Shown here one piece after another: positions 12,461 to 25,199 of a stretch of DNA of 64,000 bases. The stretch is from Takakia lepidozioides (Eukaryota > Streptophyta > Takakiopsida > Takakiales > Takakiaceae). Below the pieces are notes generated by a model. The model did no database searches. It was not told the DNA's origin and saw nothing but the letters and a program-made list of their open reading frames with translations. The stretch spans positions 7,194,001 through 7,258,000 of the forward strand of contig CM060731.1 of NCBI GenBank assembly GCA_030704615.1, read 5' to 3'. The position numbers and the translations under genes were made by a program. Each line of letters opens with the position of its first letter. Positions within the stretch are counted from its first letter, which is position 1.

Positions 12461-14060
12461 AGCCACAAATTTAACACATGTCTGTGATTGCAGATGCATC
12501 ATGCTTCATAAAGAGCCACTAATGATCTTTTTGGTAGTGGTCTTTGCATTTAGGCCAAGCAATAAATGGAGAATGGCTTTGGGTGGAGTTCATGCCAGAT
12601 CCTTCACGGTGGTGGTAAGGTGAGGCTATCTCTATTATTGCCAGTACCATTTATTTCCTAGGAGAGAAGGTTTACAGATCTTACTTAGCTCTCAGCATGA
12701 AAGTAAAGCTATTCAGTTCATCCCTGTGATTGGAAAGATGCTGGTAGATTTGGTGGCTGTAAGCTGGTCTATGCAAGGCATTGCTTCAAGCTATGTCTGT
12801 TGAGCTGCTTGTACCCTTACATGAAGACAAGTTCCCTGTACCCAGTTCGTGGCTGTGCGTGAGCACTATATCACAGTAAACTCAGATCCAACTACAGAGA
12901 ATCAGTCTCCCAGCCATTCCCTGTGTCAGTCAGTTAAGGAATCTTCTTTAGTGAATGCTAAATTCCATATGCTGGTAGGCACAAACCCAACAACTGCTTT
13001 GTAGGTCTGTAACCAGGGGGTAACGCTATAGGCGTATCTCTTCCTGCTCTCTGCCCTTTCTGCAGACCTCAGGGGATTGCCGAATTTCGCTCTGCATGCC
13101 CCAGAGAGTCCTACGTGAGTCACATCTGGTAGTAACTAGGCAGGACTGAGCTCAAATTGCTTGATCTTTTTGGACATTGCAGCGGGATTTCCGTAGCCTA
13201 TGCCGGCCACAACACTCACTCTGAGAGCAAAATGGGTGGGAATTTCCCCCGAAACAGAGTATCTCATAAGGGCCTCGAGTGCAATCCATGAGCATATTGC
13301 GGGGTAGTTCCATTGTGTCAACAGGCCCTCTGGCATTTTATGAACATAATCTCTCTCTCTCTCTCTTTCTCCATTAATATAGAGAAGAGAATGTATGATA
13401 AATTTCACGAATCTCATGGAATGAGGACAAGGGTATCGATTACAGTCTTGCATAACCACAGTGTGAATGGGCGTAGTTTCTGCTTGGATGGGTCAAGCAC
13501 ATTGCGTAGAAGCCTGGATCGCTGCAACCCATATAGCACAAAGTCCCAGAACTAATGAGCAAAAAGAGGTATATATCTATACCCAACTATTTTCGGTTTC
13601 CCCCGAGGCATCGTAGCCATCACTGGCAACGCTCCCGCGCCCGGAATTGCCAGCTGGATGCCCAATTCACCGTCACAGCCTGGCCCGATATTCTGTTGCA
13701 TCATGCCGCCTTTAGTCACCGCGAGGAGAAGACAGGGCCTTGGCTACTGGCTCTCCCTCCACGGGGTGCCATCTCTGGCTTTGAGGTTGCGCAGATTGAA
13801 TGCGAGACAACAAGACAGGAATCATTGCAGTCCATGTGTTGGAGATATAGTACCCTTACATCATCCTCTTTCCGCAGGAAAACCACTAGTCCCTCCATAA
13901 GACCATGTTGCTGTGAAAACAGCTTCCTTGTCAAACTTGGCTCCCTCAAACTCCTTCCATTTATCTGAGCTGGATTCGTCCTCACAGAACATCTTACATC
14001 CATCATGGGTTGGTCCGATTAAAAGGAGTTAAGGATTGTATGGCATCATATAGAGACTGT
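12460..14060. other. Intergenic, no gene recognised
   Basis: No supported gene is seen. A (CT)n microsatellite lies near 13348-13370. The open frames at 13550-14000 overlap on both strands and show no domain. Confidence 0.5.
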
Positions 14061-14295
14061 GTTGCATTTTTTCTCCAAGGAAACAGCAGCCCCAGCAACA
14101 GGGCCTTGAGGGGGCCAATGACCCCCCTTTTGGGGCCATGAAGCCAAACAGGGGCCCCCAAGGCAGAGAGACAGGGGTTTGCCTTACATTCAAATTTGGA
14201 CCAAGCAAAATGCGAGAGATGTCTAAAGAGAATCTCAAATGTACTGTGGACGAAAAAATAAAACATTTTTAAATAAATAAATAAATAAATATTGT
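14060..14295 (-). mobile_element. SINE-like repeat family B, copy 1, beside an (AAAT)n tract
   Basis: The + strand reads ccaaggaaac, then ggccttgaggg, then gggccat, then caggggtttg. The same ordered motifs occur at 18205-18370. An (AAAT)n tract lies at about 14267-14290. Shared order with variable spacing points to two diverged copies of one short retroelement. Confidence 0.4.
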
Positions 14296-15767
14296 TAGTT
14301 ATTTGTATTATTGAATCATTGATGTAGATCTTATGTGGGTCTTGATACTATGATTGTAAGAACAAAAAAGATCAATTTTATTGTTTTAACATATTTATAA
14401 ATAAGTAAATATACTCATGTTAATTGGATGTTAAGTTAAGTTTCATAACTACTTTACAAGACATTTTAAGAAGTTCAACTTCTTCTTTCTTAATGTCTCT
14501 TCTCAACTTTATGTGTTTGATTTCTTGATCAATAGACTTACCTTCTTATCTAGTACAATATTGCTCTTCTTTATTAATTTTTGGTGTCATGTGAGATCTA
14601 CTCATGAATGTTCCACTTTTGGAGCTTTTAAGTTTCATTGACACGTCGATATATATTTTGGAAACATCAATGGTTGTTGGGAAGAAATCTATCCATCTAC
14701 CTCTCGATGTTGGATATATTTTTTAAACAGTCTTATAATTTTTGTTTGTCTATTGATGATCTCTCAAGTGCGAAAACAACCATACTTCGTTGGGTTGTTA
14801 GGACTAGGACTGCAGTTTTCATTTTTCTTTCATTATAAAGCTTGTTTACTCAAACAACTTCAGAGGAATCTAAATGTTTTCATACCTCTCCATTGATCAC
14901 AAGTTAATCATGGAAAAAACAAAATTTTGATCCTGATTTATTTTACTTAATAATGAAATATAGCATATTCCACTCATACAACTGTTGTATCAATATAATT
15001 TGTCTTCGCCAAATTTGTCAATGGATAGGATTAAGCAATGCATCCGGCTCAAGTATTGAGTGTCACACATGAGGTCATTCCTTCCTATGCCTCAATTCAT
15101 ATGATGGAGAATGTAATCCATCTTAAAATTGCTATGAGTTATGATTTGTATCTCTTTTGCCTCAAAATCATTGACTCAATCAAAATGCAACTTTATCATC
15201 AATGATGTGACAATTTTTTTCTTTGGAGGGATCTTAGAAAAGGTTTTTTAAAATTCACACCATCTTGATCCCATTTTCTTTCTTTTAATTTAGTGGCTTG
15301 ACTCCTACAATTATTTCATATTTAGCACAAGAGTACCGTTTGTGAGTAGGCGCATGCTTGCCAACAAAGTACCTTATAGCTTGTAGTGTCATAGCTGTAA
15401 ATACTTATACAATTGACAAAGAGATAGGATTAAAACTGTACTGCTAAGGTGGTCAAATAATTTAGTATTAAACATATGTCACTACTAAAAGAAAGAAAAT
15501 TGGGAGCAAACATCACCAATGATGGCTACCTTTTCTTACATTGATTAAATTAATTCTATATTGACATTTTTTGAATGACATACTAAAGAGGTAGGCCACA
15601 ATGACTAAAGAGTGTCTAGTGTAGACACTAAAGCCCACACAAATATGAGTACAACATCGGTGAATATGTGTAAGAAGGCCATTGAGAGGACAAAGTGAAA
15701 AACAAGGAACTAAAACGTTGAAATTAAGATTAATTTAAGTTAATATATAATATAAAAGAGGATAGAG
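14295..15767. other. AT-rich intergenic DNA
   Basis: The sequence is strongly AT-rich with scattered stops in all frames. No gene, RNA gene or clear repeat is recognised. Confidence 0.5.
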
Positions 15768-16497
15768 ATGGCTCAATGTTGTCGCGGAGATTTGTTGCAA
15801 ATCTCATCAACTCCAACTCCATGCTCGCCCATTAGTAGGCCCACCACACCTGTTAAGTGTGTGAAGATGGCTCCAGAGATGAATAATATGTGTGTCAAAC
15901 ATGAACCTAATAGCAAAGACTTTACTATCTCTTTGAATCCTGCCAACCTAGACTTGTCCTTTGGCCAAGGAGGCAAATCTGGGTCATGCATTATAAAAAA
16001 TGGAGAAGCTAGTCGACCCATGTCCATAGTTATCCAAGCAGGTCCCAAGAAGATCCAAGTTGGCAAAGATCAAGTTGGCTACCAAATTTCTCCTGCTCAA
16101 GGGGGGCTTCAAATATTACTAAATGGCAGTAATTTGCAAAATCGACCAAGGTCCCCTTGTCAAAACAAAGCGTATGCTTGTGGTGGTAATTGCCCATCAT
16201 CTCCTGGAGAGGCTAGGTAAGACCACATCACTACACTATGTTTATTAATGTTGCATCAGCTGTTTTTGCCATCTTACTTGTTGTACTTTAGCTGTTGCTA
16301 TAATATTTCAAAGAAATGCTTTATAGTGCTAAATGTAGCTCAAAAACCTTTACCTTGGGCAAGAGATGATATATATGTATATGTGTGTGTGTGTGTATAT
16401 ATATATACAATTGAAGTGTCTAACTAGCTTGAATGGTAATATCTACAGACGCCAACCAGAAGGCTGTACTTTGAATTCTGACAACAACTCGGTGAAG
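15768..16497 (+). CDS. Candidate spliced gene of unknown function (partial model)
   Basis: An ATG-started exon (15768-16216) encodes 149 residues and ends at a good donor (ag|gtaaga). A second exon, 16449-16497, bounded by ctacag and gtatgt, joins in frame (RRQPEGCTLNSDNNSVK). A possible third coding piece at about 16979-17081 contains PGNFIGGKSEGK and ends at a gtgagt donor, but its phase does not fit directly, so a further exon is missing from the model. The protein is hydrophilic. It has scattered cysteines at both ends and a central segment FTISLNPANLDLSFGQGG that looks like a folded core. No known family is recognised and no signal peptide is seen. Because a respectable open frame and good splice sites sit in very AT-rich DNA, a real lineage-specific gene is plausible. 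Confidence 0.4.
16375..16412. repeat. (TA)n/(TG)n microsatellite in an intron
   Basis: The run of atatatgtatatgtgtgtgtgtg followed by tatatatata is a dinucleotide repeat inside the first intron of the candidate gene. Confidence 0.8.
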
Positions 16498-17199
16498 GTA
16501 TGTTTTAGTTAATGCTTCACACTTTTTGTTTTGTTCTTGTCCGTTTGTTTGTTTGTTTTGTTTTGGAAAAAGGGGAGGAAGCCCTTGTGAGGTTTATTAA
16601 GACACTTTAATGAGTTCATCATTGTTCACTAATTTTAAAGGTGTAAAACATAAACCTTATGTATATATAAAAGACAGTGTACACAAGATAGAGCCTTTGA
16701 TTCTGGGGAGGCTTAGTTCATTTCTTAAGTTTAATTATTTAGTAAATAAAAATAAAAGAAAGGATATAGGCTGGTCCTGGGTGCTACCCATCCACTTGAT
16801 GGCGCCTAAACCTCATGGTCCTAGGTTATGGATTTTTCCATGACACGGGCTATCAATTTGATGTGCAAGGCCTTCATCTCCTATATTTAAAAAAAGAAAA
16901 GAAAAAATTCCTAATAAAGGTTTTTGGGGCTCTGTCCCCATCCCTATGCATAAAGAAGAATATATATATATATACAAGGGACAGTGGCCCTGGGAACTTC
17001 ATTGGTGGAAAATCAGAGGGAAAGATAACTTCTAAGGCCAACAAGCAAGGGAATGATATTAGACCAATCATGGCTACATTGGGTGAGTGTGCAGCTATGT
17101 ATGCCTGGATCTTGGATGAAGTTGAACATCAAAATGGGCAATGGAAATATTGGATCGCGTGTCATGAGCTGTTCAAATCCCAAGGTTCAAACTAGTGCA

Positions 17200-18200
17200 A
17201 TTGGCTGTCAAGCTGATTGCAGGTAATCTAACACATTTCTACGAGTACATTTTGTTGAGAAAATACGAAAATACCTCGTGAATGTTTTGTATTACTGAAT
17301 TCAAATTATTTTTAAAAATATATTATTAATATTAGATTGAGACCTAGGTTAACCCATAATCTCCCAGTTGTATAACTGTGAGGCTATCTCAGTTATGCAT
17401 CACACTTCCAAAGTTGGCAGGATTCCACGGCAGAAATACAGATATTATAATATTTTTGTGGACCTCAAACTTGAGCTCCTACACAAAGCTCCCACAAAAT
17501 TCTGGTTTGAACAAAAGGTGTTTCTTAATTTCCCCAAGGTTGAGACCTGCAAATTCTAATGTAGTGGTTATCACCCTGCCAAATTGCAAATCTATATGAC
17601 TCTTTGTCCTATTGGTTTCTTTGTATAGGCTTTGTATTGATTTATATATGGGTATGAAAGGTAAAAATGTCCAAGCTTCAAGAAACCCTCCCAAGTGATT
17701 TTCAAAACTTTTTGAAGAACCCTACGGTAGATGTCTGGGTTCCATGTTACTAAATTATGCCCCAAAATGTCTAAAAAATTCTAGAATTAAGAGAATTATT
17801 TGCAAAATGTAGGGACCCAAGTGTTATTATACCATTGTCTTGCACCCACAAGAGGAACATACCATTGCCTTGCACACACAAGAGGAGTTCAGACGAGGCT
17901 AAAGCGGCACTCCCCTGCCAAATGTCCAATCAGCCGTGGATTCCTAGCTCCAAAAGGTGAGTGATTCTAGCCAAGATATTTTAGGGGAGGGTGGATGAGA
18001 TGGCCCTACAATTTTTGTTTAGAAGTCATTCCAATCCGATAGCATCTCCGGGTCTAGGGTCGCTTGGGAGATTAAGGATTAAATTATATAATTCATATTT
18101 TGCCAGTCAATCATGGTTGAGGAACTTGTGAGTGTGAACATATGAGAATATTATATTTGATTGAGCTCAACCAAAATGACAAATATTTTATTTTTATTTT
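17200..18200. other. AT-rich intergenic DNA
   Basis: No gene is recognised. A short direct duplication (cattg-cttgcacacacaagagga) lies at about 17835-17888. Confidence 0.5.
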
Positions 18201-18204
18201 TATT

Positions 18205-18375
18205 TTTTTTCCAAGGAAACACCTTGAGGCCCAGGAAAATAAACCCCCTCCGAGGGCCATATTGAAGGCAAACAAGTAGATAGAGACAACTCACAGGGGT
18301 TTGAACCCCAAACCCACACGCCAATGCACATGATGTCTTACCATCGCTATTCTGCCAAACTTTAATATCAATGGA
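18205..18375 (-). mobile_element. tRNA-derived SINE-like repeat family B, copy 2
   Basis: Read on the minus strand, this segment starts GTTTGGCAGAATAGCGATGG, then TAAGAC, and contains GGGGTTCAAACCCC. These match the order and spacing of a tRNA A box and B box. The other end of the unit is a T/A-rich tract at 18185-18210 on the + strand. It is not a usable tRNA gene because the acceptor and anticodon stems do not pair convincingly. Confidence 0.5.
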
Positions 18376-21200
18376 CCCGAGTAGCATGTAAAAAAAACCA
18401 CATCCTCCTCCACAAAAAGTTGCAGTACTTAAACATCACAAGGATATATTAAGGACGACTTGCTAATTCAATCCACATAATGTATGTGCTGAAATCAGTC
18501 CTACGAAGAGGAAACTCGACATAAATTATCATTGCAGGCCAACCATTTCTTATCTGATTGCAACAAGGTCTTTATCTCATTCTTGTTCTTTTGTATATTC
18601 AATCCATCCAATATTAAACGATTGCTTATAAGACTTGTACTTCACACGATAAAACAAAAATCTTAGGATTAGATCAGTTGGACATTGTTCAATAAAGAAT
18701 ATGTAACTAAGTAGCGCAGAGACTATTTCAGGCTTTCTTCCACCAGCCTCTTTGAAGTGAACAAATGATGTAAATAGATAATATTCACAAGATGAGTTTG
18801 GGATATGCAGGATGAAACAACTGACAAAGGAAATGAAGAAGAACTTGGAATTTCACTCACATATTCCTCCTTTCATCAAATTTTAGAAATTTGTTTGAGT
18901 GGAAAAAAATAGACCCCTTAGTTACCCAAATGAATTGTAAGAGTCCATGTGGTAGTATGTGTAACATTTTTATAGGTGTCAAAATCACCATTGCCGCGAT
19001 GAATTATATATATTGTGTGTGTTCTATTGATTTATTTGTTATTTCTCTCTCTCTAAGGGTTAGCCCCTTTAAGGATTCGTCAACACTAGCCTATCATTGC
19101 TCTAGGGGTTTAATTTATTCCCATGATAATGCAAATAAAGTTTCAAGACCCCATGTAGATAATAAAATCGTTGTTCATGAAATATTGATCACAGAAGCTT
19201 GTAGTGTCCTCAATTGTTTGATGGAACTAGGTATCAACTTTGAAGAGATGAATTATTTTTAGACTTTATAGAAGTGTTGCTAGTATGTGTATATGCTTGT
19301 ACCATCGATTCATGACTCAAAGTTCATAACGACCGGACCATTAGTTGACATGTTTTTGGTCCCAATTGAGGGAAATGGAGGGTCCCTGAAGAGATTCATG
19401 AGCTAGAGCCGTGCAAGGAAGATATGTAAGATTCTCTTCTTTTGAGCGAGAGACTAAAGTCTTTTTAAGCCTATATTTCGACCATTGTGGGAAAGTTGGA
19501 TTTCTCGTATAGGCGCTAGGAAAAGCTCCAAAGATCACTACTATAATGAAGGAATGTCATAATTCTTTAGAAAAAAAAAATGTGCCTACAAGGAATTTAG
19601 GATGTGGAGAGAAATAAATTGGATTTTAGGGGAAATTTCATAATTCCTGCTCCATTCACCCTCCTCTTTTGCCAGTGGCCACTCATCTTGCATTATATAA
19701 AAATGACTCAATTCCTTATAACTGACCAAATTTGAACATGTGGCAACCGGCTTCCTATCTACTCATAGAACCAAAACAAATTCATCTCCACAGTGACTAC
19801 ACTGATAACCCATTTAAGCTTGAAAACCATCAACATACGTTTGCTCTGAGATGAAACATCGGTTAAGCATGAGAACCAAATACTTACTGCTTACACAATG
19901 TGTGTACAATGATAGGATGACCACCTATAACAAAAACCACAGTTCAAAGGACAAATAAGCCACAATAAATCCAGCTTCACAAATTTGAGCAAATGTTTGC
20001 CTCCCTGATAGTGTAGCCCCCTACATGCTAATGTAGTGATGCACCATATCATGTTAACCAAGGCATACCTCTTAGTAGCTCTTCATCTCCAAGTCAACCA
20101 AAACTTCACTCTAATGACATAGTTTGTAGTTCAAATGCCTAACCCAAACCGTAAGAAACCCCAAAGTCAAAAATTCGAAGGACACAAAGGACTGACATGA
20201 GATGAGAACTTGCAACTTGGTGTAAGATCAAGATAGAAGGAACATATCTTTCAACATCCCATCTTGTGTAGAATCTGCAAATACCAGATGTATGTTCAAA
20301 GATGCTATTGTGAAGGCCCCATTTTAGCTTCATCTTAGACTCTTTGGCTTGCAGGTATACAACCAATGCCGCCATCTAGGGTCAGCCTATCTCCAACTGA
20401 CAACCAGTCTTGCATCTCATATGCAATATAGTTCCACCAAGTGACATGAATCTCCATGAACTTGTGTTCAATACATTCCACCAGGCAGATGCACGTGTAA
20501 TCATAAAGATACATCCAATTGTTGACAAAAATATGCATACCAATGTCTTTATCAACAAGATCCACCTGCATACTCTTTTTAGAGCCAACTTGATCTTAAT
20601 AATGTAGATGGTAGTCAACAACAAAAAACACCCGATTCTTGCCTTCAATTCAGAGAAAACATAATCCAGGTTTTTGCCTTAAACACTAGGGTTGTATCTC
20701 CAGCATTTGCCCGCACAACAACATCATACACAATATACTTTTGATAAAATATATTAACCGACAATACTTGATTGATTGTACCTTACATTGCAATATCGTT
20801 CCACTCTCCAATAAAAGTATGCACTTACATACCTCTCAACTTGCCGGAACATGGATTCATCCTTTGCATCATGTCTTCTTATAAGAATCCCTTTCAGAGC
20901 AACGTCCAGTTCAATGAATCTGTTATGGCCAATTCTTTGTATGCACCTCTACCTTTGGATTTTTAATGGTCACGGGGACTTGGATTATGCAGCTTATATG
21001 CATGCATGGGGGGATGGACATGGCCATCAACATCCCACCAATAACCCTCTGATACTTGTGTACCAGTATAGACTACTCTACTTCCAAAAAATCTTAACCA
21101 CGATGAGAAAAACACATACAATGTGAAAAATACCATGCCATTTTATTGGCAATTTGATGGCCGTGGATTAAAGCATGAAGAAACAAAATCCTTGCCACCC
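18375..21200. other. AT-rich intergenic DNA
   Basis: Only short open frames without domains are present; none was accepted as a gene. The longest (about 123 residues near 18891-19262) has no recognisable motif and no splice context. Confidence 0.5.
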
Positions 21201-21204
21201 TTCT

Positions 21205-21280
21205 ATGACAAGTGACAAATAAAATATGCATTCCTAGCATGAAACTATGAGAATCCGTCACGACATTAGCTACGTCAATA
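21205..21280. repeat. Dispersed repeat shared with 43445-43510
   Basis: The string ttcctagcatgaaactatga followed by gaatc-g-ca-gacattagctacgtca occurs here and at 43452-43507 with few differences. It is a copy of an unclassified dispersed element. Confidence 0.65.
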
Positions 21281-21714
21281 GAAGAATATATATACTAATT
21301 GACCTTTATTTATAAATGTGCATTGGCCTACATTGATTGGATCATATGTCCATCATTTCAGCCTGCTCTGAACTTCAATATTTACTTTTTGTCTATCAAG
21401 CAAATCTCTCAATCAGAGAACTGACCTTCATGATGATGAAGGTGAGAGCATATGAATGGAGGGTTTTTGTTGGAGAAGTCATATATCAAAGCTGTAATAC
21501 TATTCCAAAGAGAAAATATCTTAGGAGCTGCTCAATTGAGTGGTCTGGATTGTAACGTGTAAAAAACACTCGGAACCAGCATGGATACACTGGATGAGCT
21601 AACTTACAATGATTAGAAAAACTAAGGACAATTTGATAAGAGGACAAAACAAGCCTAAACATGTTGAAGAAGAAGGCACCCTCACCACTTTGTGCATGAC
21701 CGTGTGCCATGGAA

Positions 21715-21870
21715 GCAAGCATTTCTTTAACCCAAGGAGGATTCAACCAACTCGCAGTCCAAATGACCTCTTGTACAGACTGCTTATGTCTGTAGTCTGG
21801 TGATCTTGGATTGGTCTGTCAAAACCACCAGGGTGGAGCTGAGCAGCCATAGTTTTAAGCACATCGTCTT
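21715..21870 (-). mobile_element. tRNA-derived SINE-like repeat, family A, copy 2
   Basis: The + strand holds aacccaaggaggattcaacc, tgacctcttgtacagactgc, ttatgtctgtagtctgg and aaaaccaccagggtggagctg. Reversed, GGTTGAATCCTCC is a good pol III B box. The same ordered blocks occur at 23165-23330. Confidence 0.6.
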
Positions 21871-23165
21871 AACACCCAGCAGACCCTCCCGGTACCTTGT
21901 AAAGTAAATAGAAAAATCTTGGGAAATGTATTTTCATGGTGCTTATGACGAAAAAAACTATGAAAAACGACAGGAAGAGTCCTTAGCAGAAAAGACAAAC
22001 TCCTTCACATCATGCCTGTAGAAAGCCAAACCTTGCCGTTCCATCATTGTGAAGGACAGTTGATTGGTGGATCAAAAGTGGCACATGTTGAGTCCACTTG
22101 AAGTCCATGGATTTTTTTTTTTGAGTCTGTTGCTTTCAGTTTATTTTTTAAAGATAGATAGTAGTATACATAACATTTTTAGTAAAGAGTCCCTCTTAAA
22201 ATATTGAAAACATTCTTTACTAGATATTTCAATCTTAATTTGAAAAAACATTTAGACATCAAAATCTAGAGTTACAACCACTTGTCCATATACCACCTGG
22301 CGCCTCTAGATTATAGGTTTGTATGCCTTTTTAGTAAAAGACGACACCCCTAACAAACCCAAAAACATAAGATACTAAGGACTAGAGCAAATCAACCTGT
22401 TTTTATCTGCAAAATAGTCTATAGCTCTCAATTCCTAAGATAACTAGTCCATATAAAAGTGGATTTGGGTTGGATTAAAAAATGACACCCCTAGTGTGTT
22501 TTCCTTTGTGCCAGTATATGAGTGTACATGATGTTTTTTCAGTCCATAAGATTTTATGTGTTACATCTGCACTCCACAATAATCAACTTTTAAAAAGTCC
22601 ATGGCTCTCTGGTACATGATTGTTTTTACAATCAACAATGGGTACACAAACCTATTGTAGTTAGAAAACCCTATACCATATAAATTTAGATGAAATATTG
22701 AGTTGTTGGACACAAATATGGGGAAACAAACAATGGAGGGAGGTCACTGCAGAAACTGCCATGTTACACAAAAATATTAGATAACCAATTTTGCAAATAC
22801 CCTGAAGTATCTTTAAAGCACTCTTGCCAGCACTGTTCCATGATCCATGGTCCACCTTTGTTCCAGATACTCCAAGAGCATCAAAACTTTGATAGGTTAT
22901 TGTATGGGGAGCTACTAGTTAGTTCTTGACAACATCCATGCAAGTCACTTTGTGCTCAATCTGAAGTAGCACCATGAGGAAACTACAAGCGTATCCCAAC
23001 TTGCTAAATAAGCTTGTGCATGACACGGTTGCCCCTCTAGTAAGACTCATTGTGAGTCACACTCACTTGCTTCCTCAAGGTTCAAAGGACCTCCAACATC
23101 TGCGCCAGAATCAAAACCACAATATGATAATATCCCGCCATCACCACCATAATGTTCTCGACCTT
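21870..23165. other. AT-rich intergenic DNA
   Basis: No gene or clear repeat is recognised. Confidence 0.5.
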
Positions 23166-23335
23166 GTATTAGTTTTTCTTTCGCCCAACGAGGATTGAAC
23201 CAACCCCTCTATCCACATGACCTCTTGTGTACACTGCTTATGTCTGTAGTTTGGAGACTGTGCATTCGCTGTGAGGACCACCAGGGTACAGATGAACAAC
23301 CATAGTTATTCCAAGCCAACTCTCTCCAGTACCTT
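23165..23335 (-). mobile_element. tRNA-derived SINE-like repeat, family A, copy 3
   Basis: The blocks are cgcccaacgaggattgaacc, tgacctcttgtgtacactgc, ttatgtctgtagtttgg and gaccaccagggtacag, in the same order as at 21715-21870. The B box reversed reads GGTTCAATCCTCG. Confidence 0.6.
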
Positions 23336-24532
23336 TCCCACTACAGTGGAGAATCCTTAGGCCTGCTTTCTCGCCCTGCTTGAATAAAGTTTCCTACGAT
23401 AATGATAGTAAGTAAGTTCTGTTTTTTTCAAAAAAACCGAGATTCAAAGTCAACTACCAACAATGGGTACAATCCAGTCCACCAAATATTATCACATCAG
23501 AGTCCTCAAAATCCTTCTATAACGGACTACTTCACCTAACTCAATTTTAACTAATTCCGGACTTGAGATGAGTCCAGAAATAAGAATAAGTGAATAAATA
23601 AATCATATATGAAACCCAAAACATAATTTTTATTCCACTAACAATACGTTAGTGCCATTACAAATTAGTCATATATACTTTGATCAACTTTAGAAATGTT
23701 CGCGGATGTTGGACAAGTGAAAAAACTTTGACTCCAATGCCGATGTTCACGAAGAGAGATAAAAAGAAAGAATAATTACTTCAACCACATCATGTAGAGC
23801 TTAAAGTCCAAAACTGACAAAAAAGTGAAACAAAAATTAAAATCAGGAGAGCTTCATTAATAGTTCAGATCATCCAATAGAAAAATGAAAATCAACTTGG
23901 ACACGGATGAGAATAGATCATTTTTATTTTCGAATGTCATTGAATGCACAATGATATTCACTATATGCGACCTGGACATGTAAGTCGAACTGTGCAGATA
24001 CACACTAAAGAACTTTCGATTTCTACAGCAAATTGTCCATATGCCCTGCCACAGCAATAAATAATATTATGATTGGTAAGAACTAACATCATGGGATGAC
24101 ATATTAAGACTTGAGAAGCCGTCACGAATGATGATTCCCTTCCCAAACGACTTGTATTCAAGGGCTTAGTTCGAAGATACCTCCCCATGCCCCATCCGAT
24201 TCCAACTTGACTTTTTGAACCAGAAGAGAATGATCTATTCTCGGAATGGTCGAATAGATCATCATAATTGATACTGGAACGTGTAGTTGACGAAGTTGAA
24301 GATCTTGAACCAGTCCGATCTTGAACCATTCTAATGAATATTTGCTTTCTCTTTGAGAACCAGAGTCCTCAACTCATACTCGTAAGTCACTGAAAAATAT
24401 CAAAGCCCACAAACCCAATAAAAAACGAACAGCTAATTGAGAAACTAAAATAAAGAACAGTACATACCTAAAAATATTGCATGTTACCATTCAGTATTTA
24501 TTTAACTTTGACATGAACGGCGAAGTACATAC
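23335..24532. other. AT-rich DNA downstream of the FCP1-like fragment
   Basis: A minus-strand open frame at 24329-23961 is Ser-rich (SRSSTSSTTRSS) and could be a further exon of the FCP1-like gene, but no splice path joins them convincingly. Nothing else is recognised. Confidence 0.35.
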
Positions 24533-25192
24533 CAAGATAATCAGGCTGACTTGTCCACGGATGAAAAATAGAAGGATCCAAATATCGCCCATACCAAGAC
24601 CATAGTGGGTGATTCCGATCTATCGTTGCGCGAGATGCTTTTGCAAAGCTCTCACTCACATACTCAACAACACTGGATACTCCTATCATGTTTGAGATGA
24701 ATTGCCACACTGCATCATTTATATTAGACAACTTATTTTTTGACCCATTAAAAGTAAGAAGGAAATATATCCAGTATTTGCAAGGTTTCTGAGTGATTTT
24801 GATGGTTCATCATCCACAAGAAGGATTTGCCTTTCCCTCGCAAACGTTTTTCCAGGAAAACTAGCAAGAACGGTTTGAATATCCTTAATGAGATATCTCA
24901 TCCCAGGCTCAATATAGCCGGCTGTCGCATTGCAATGCTCATTGGACCAAACAAAACAGAAGAATTTGATCATATCAATGGGCACAAAACATTGTAGCAT
25001 CTTAAGAACAATGTCTCTTTCAGAGCAAGACCAAATGGCGACATGAAAGTTTTCAAAAAGATGCCTTAGGAACTCCACCACTCCAGGCCGAGGAATGACA
25101 AAAGGAGTATCTGGGACCTTAATGGTCACATTTCTCCCTGAAAATCTGTTTTTGAACATCTCTCTTCCAGTCTGTTGGTATGATTGATGAAT
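24533..25192 (-). pseudogene. FCP1/NIF-like HAD phosphatase gene, partial
   Basis: Two minus-strand exons join in frame. The first (25192-24745) starts after an acceptor (tgtcccag) and ends at an atgg|gtcaaa donor. The second (24709-24533) runs from gatgcag to a cttg|gtatgt donor. The translation contains RPGVVEFLRHLFENFHVAIW, then IKFFCFVWSNEHC, a region with YLIKDIQTVL and RQILLVDDEPSKSLRN, and ends SQPDYL. This matches the middle and end of an FCP1 homology (NLI-interacting factor) domain, including the VDDxP motif. Such enzymes dephosphorylate Ser/Thr in proteins, classically the RNA polymerase II tail. The N-terminal DxDxT nucleophile motif is not seen upstream, so the gene is truncated here or has more exons that I could not find. 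Whether it is a live gene or a relic is open. Confidence 0.55.
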
Positions 25193-25199
25193 CTGGGAC

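Noticed and set aside
18205-18375. Functional tRNA gene
   Set aside because: A-box and B-box-like motifs are present, but a proper acceptor stem and anticodon loop could not be drawn; a SINE relic fits better.
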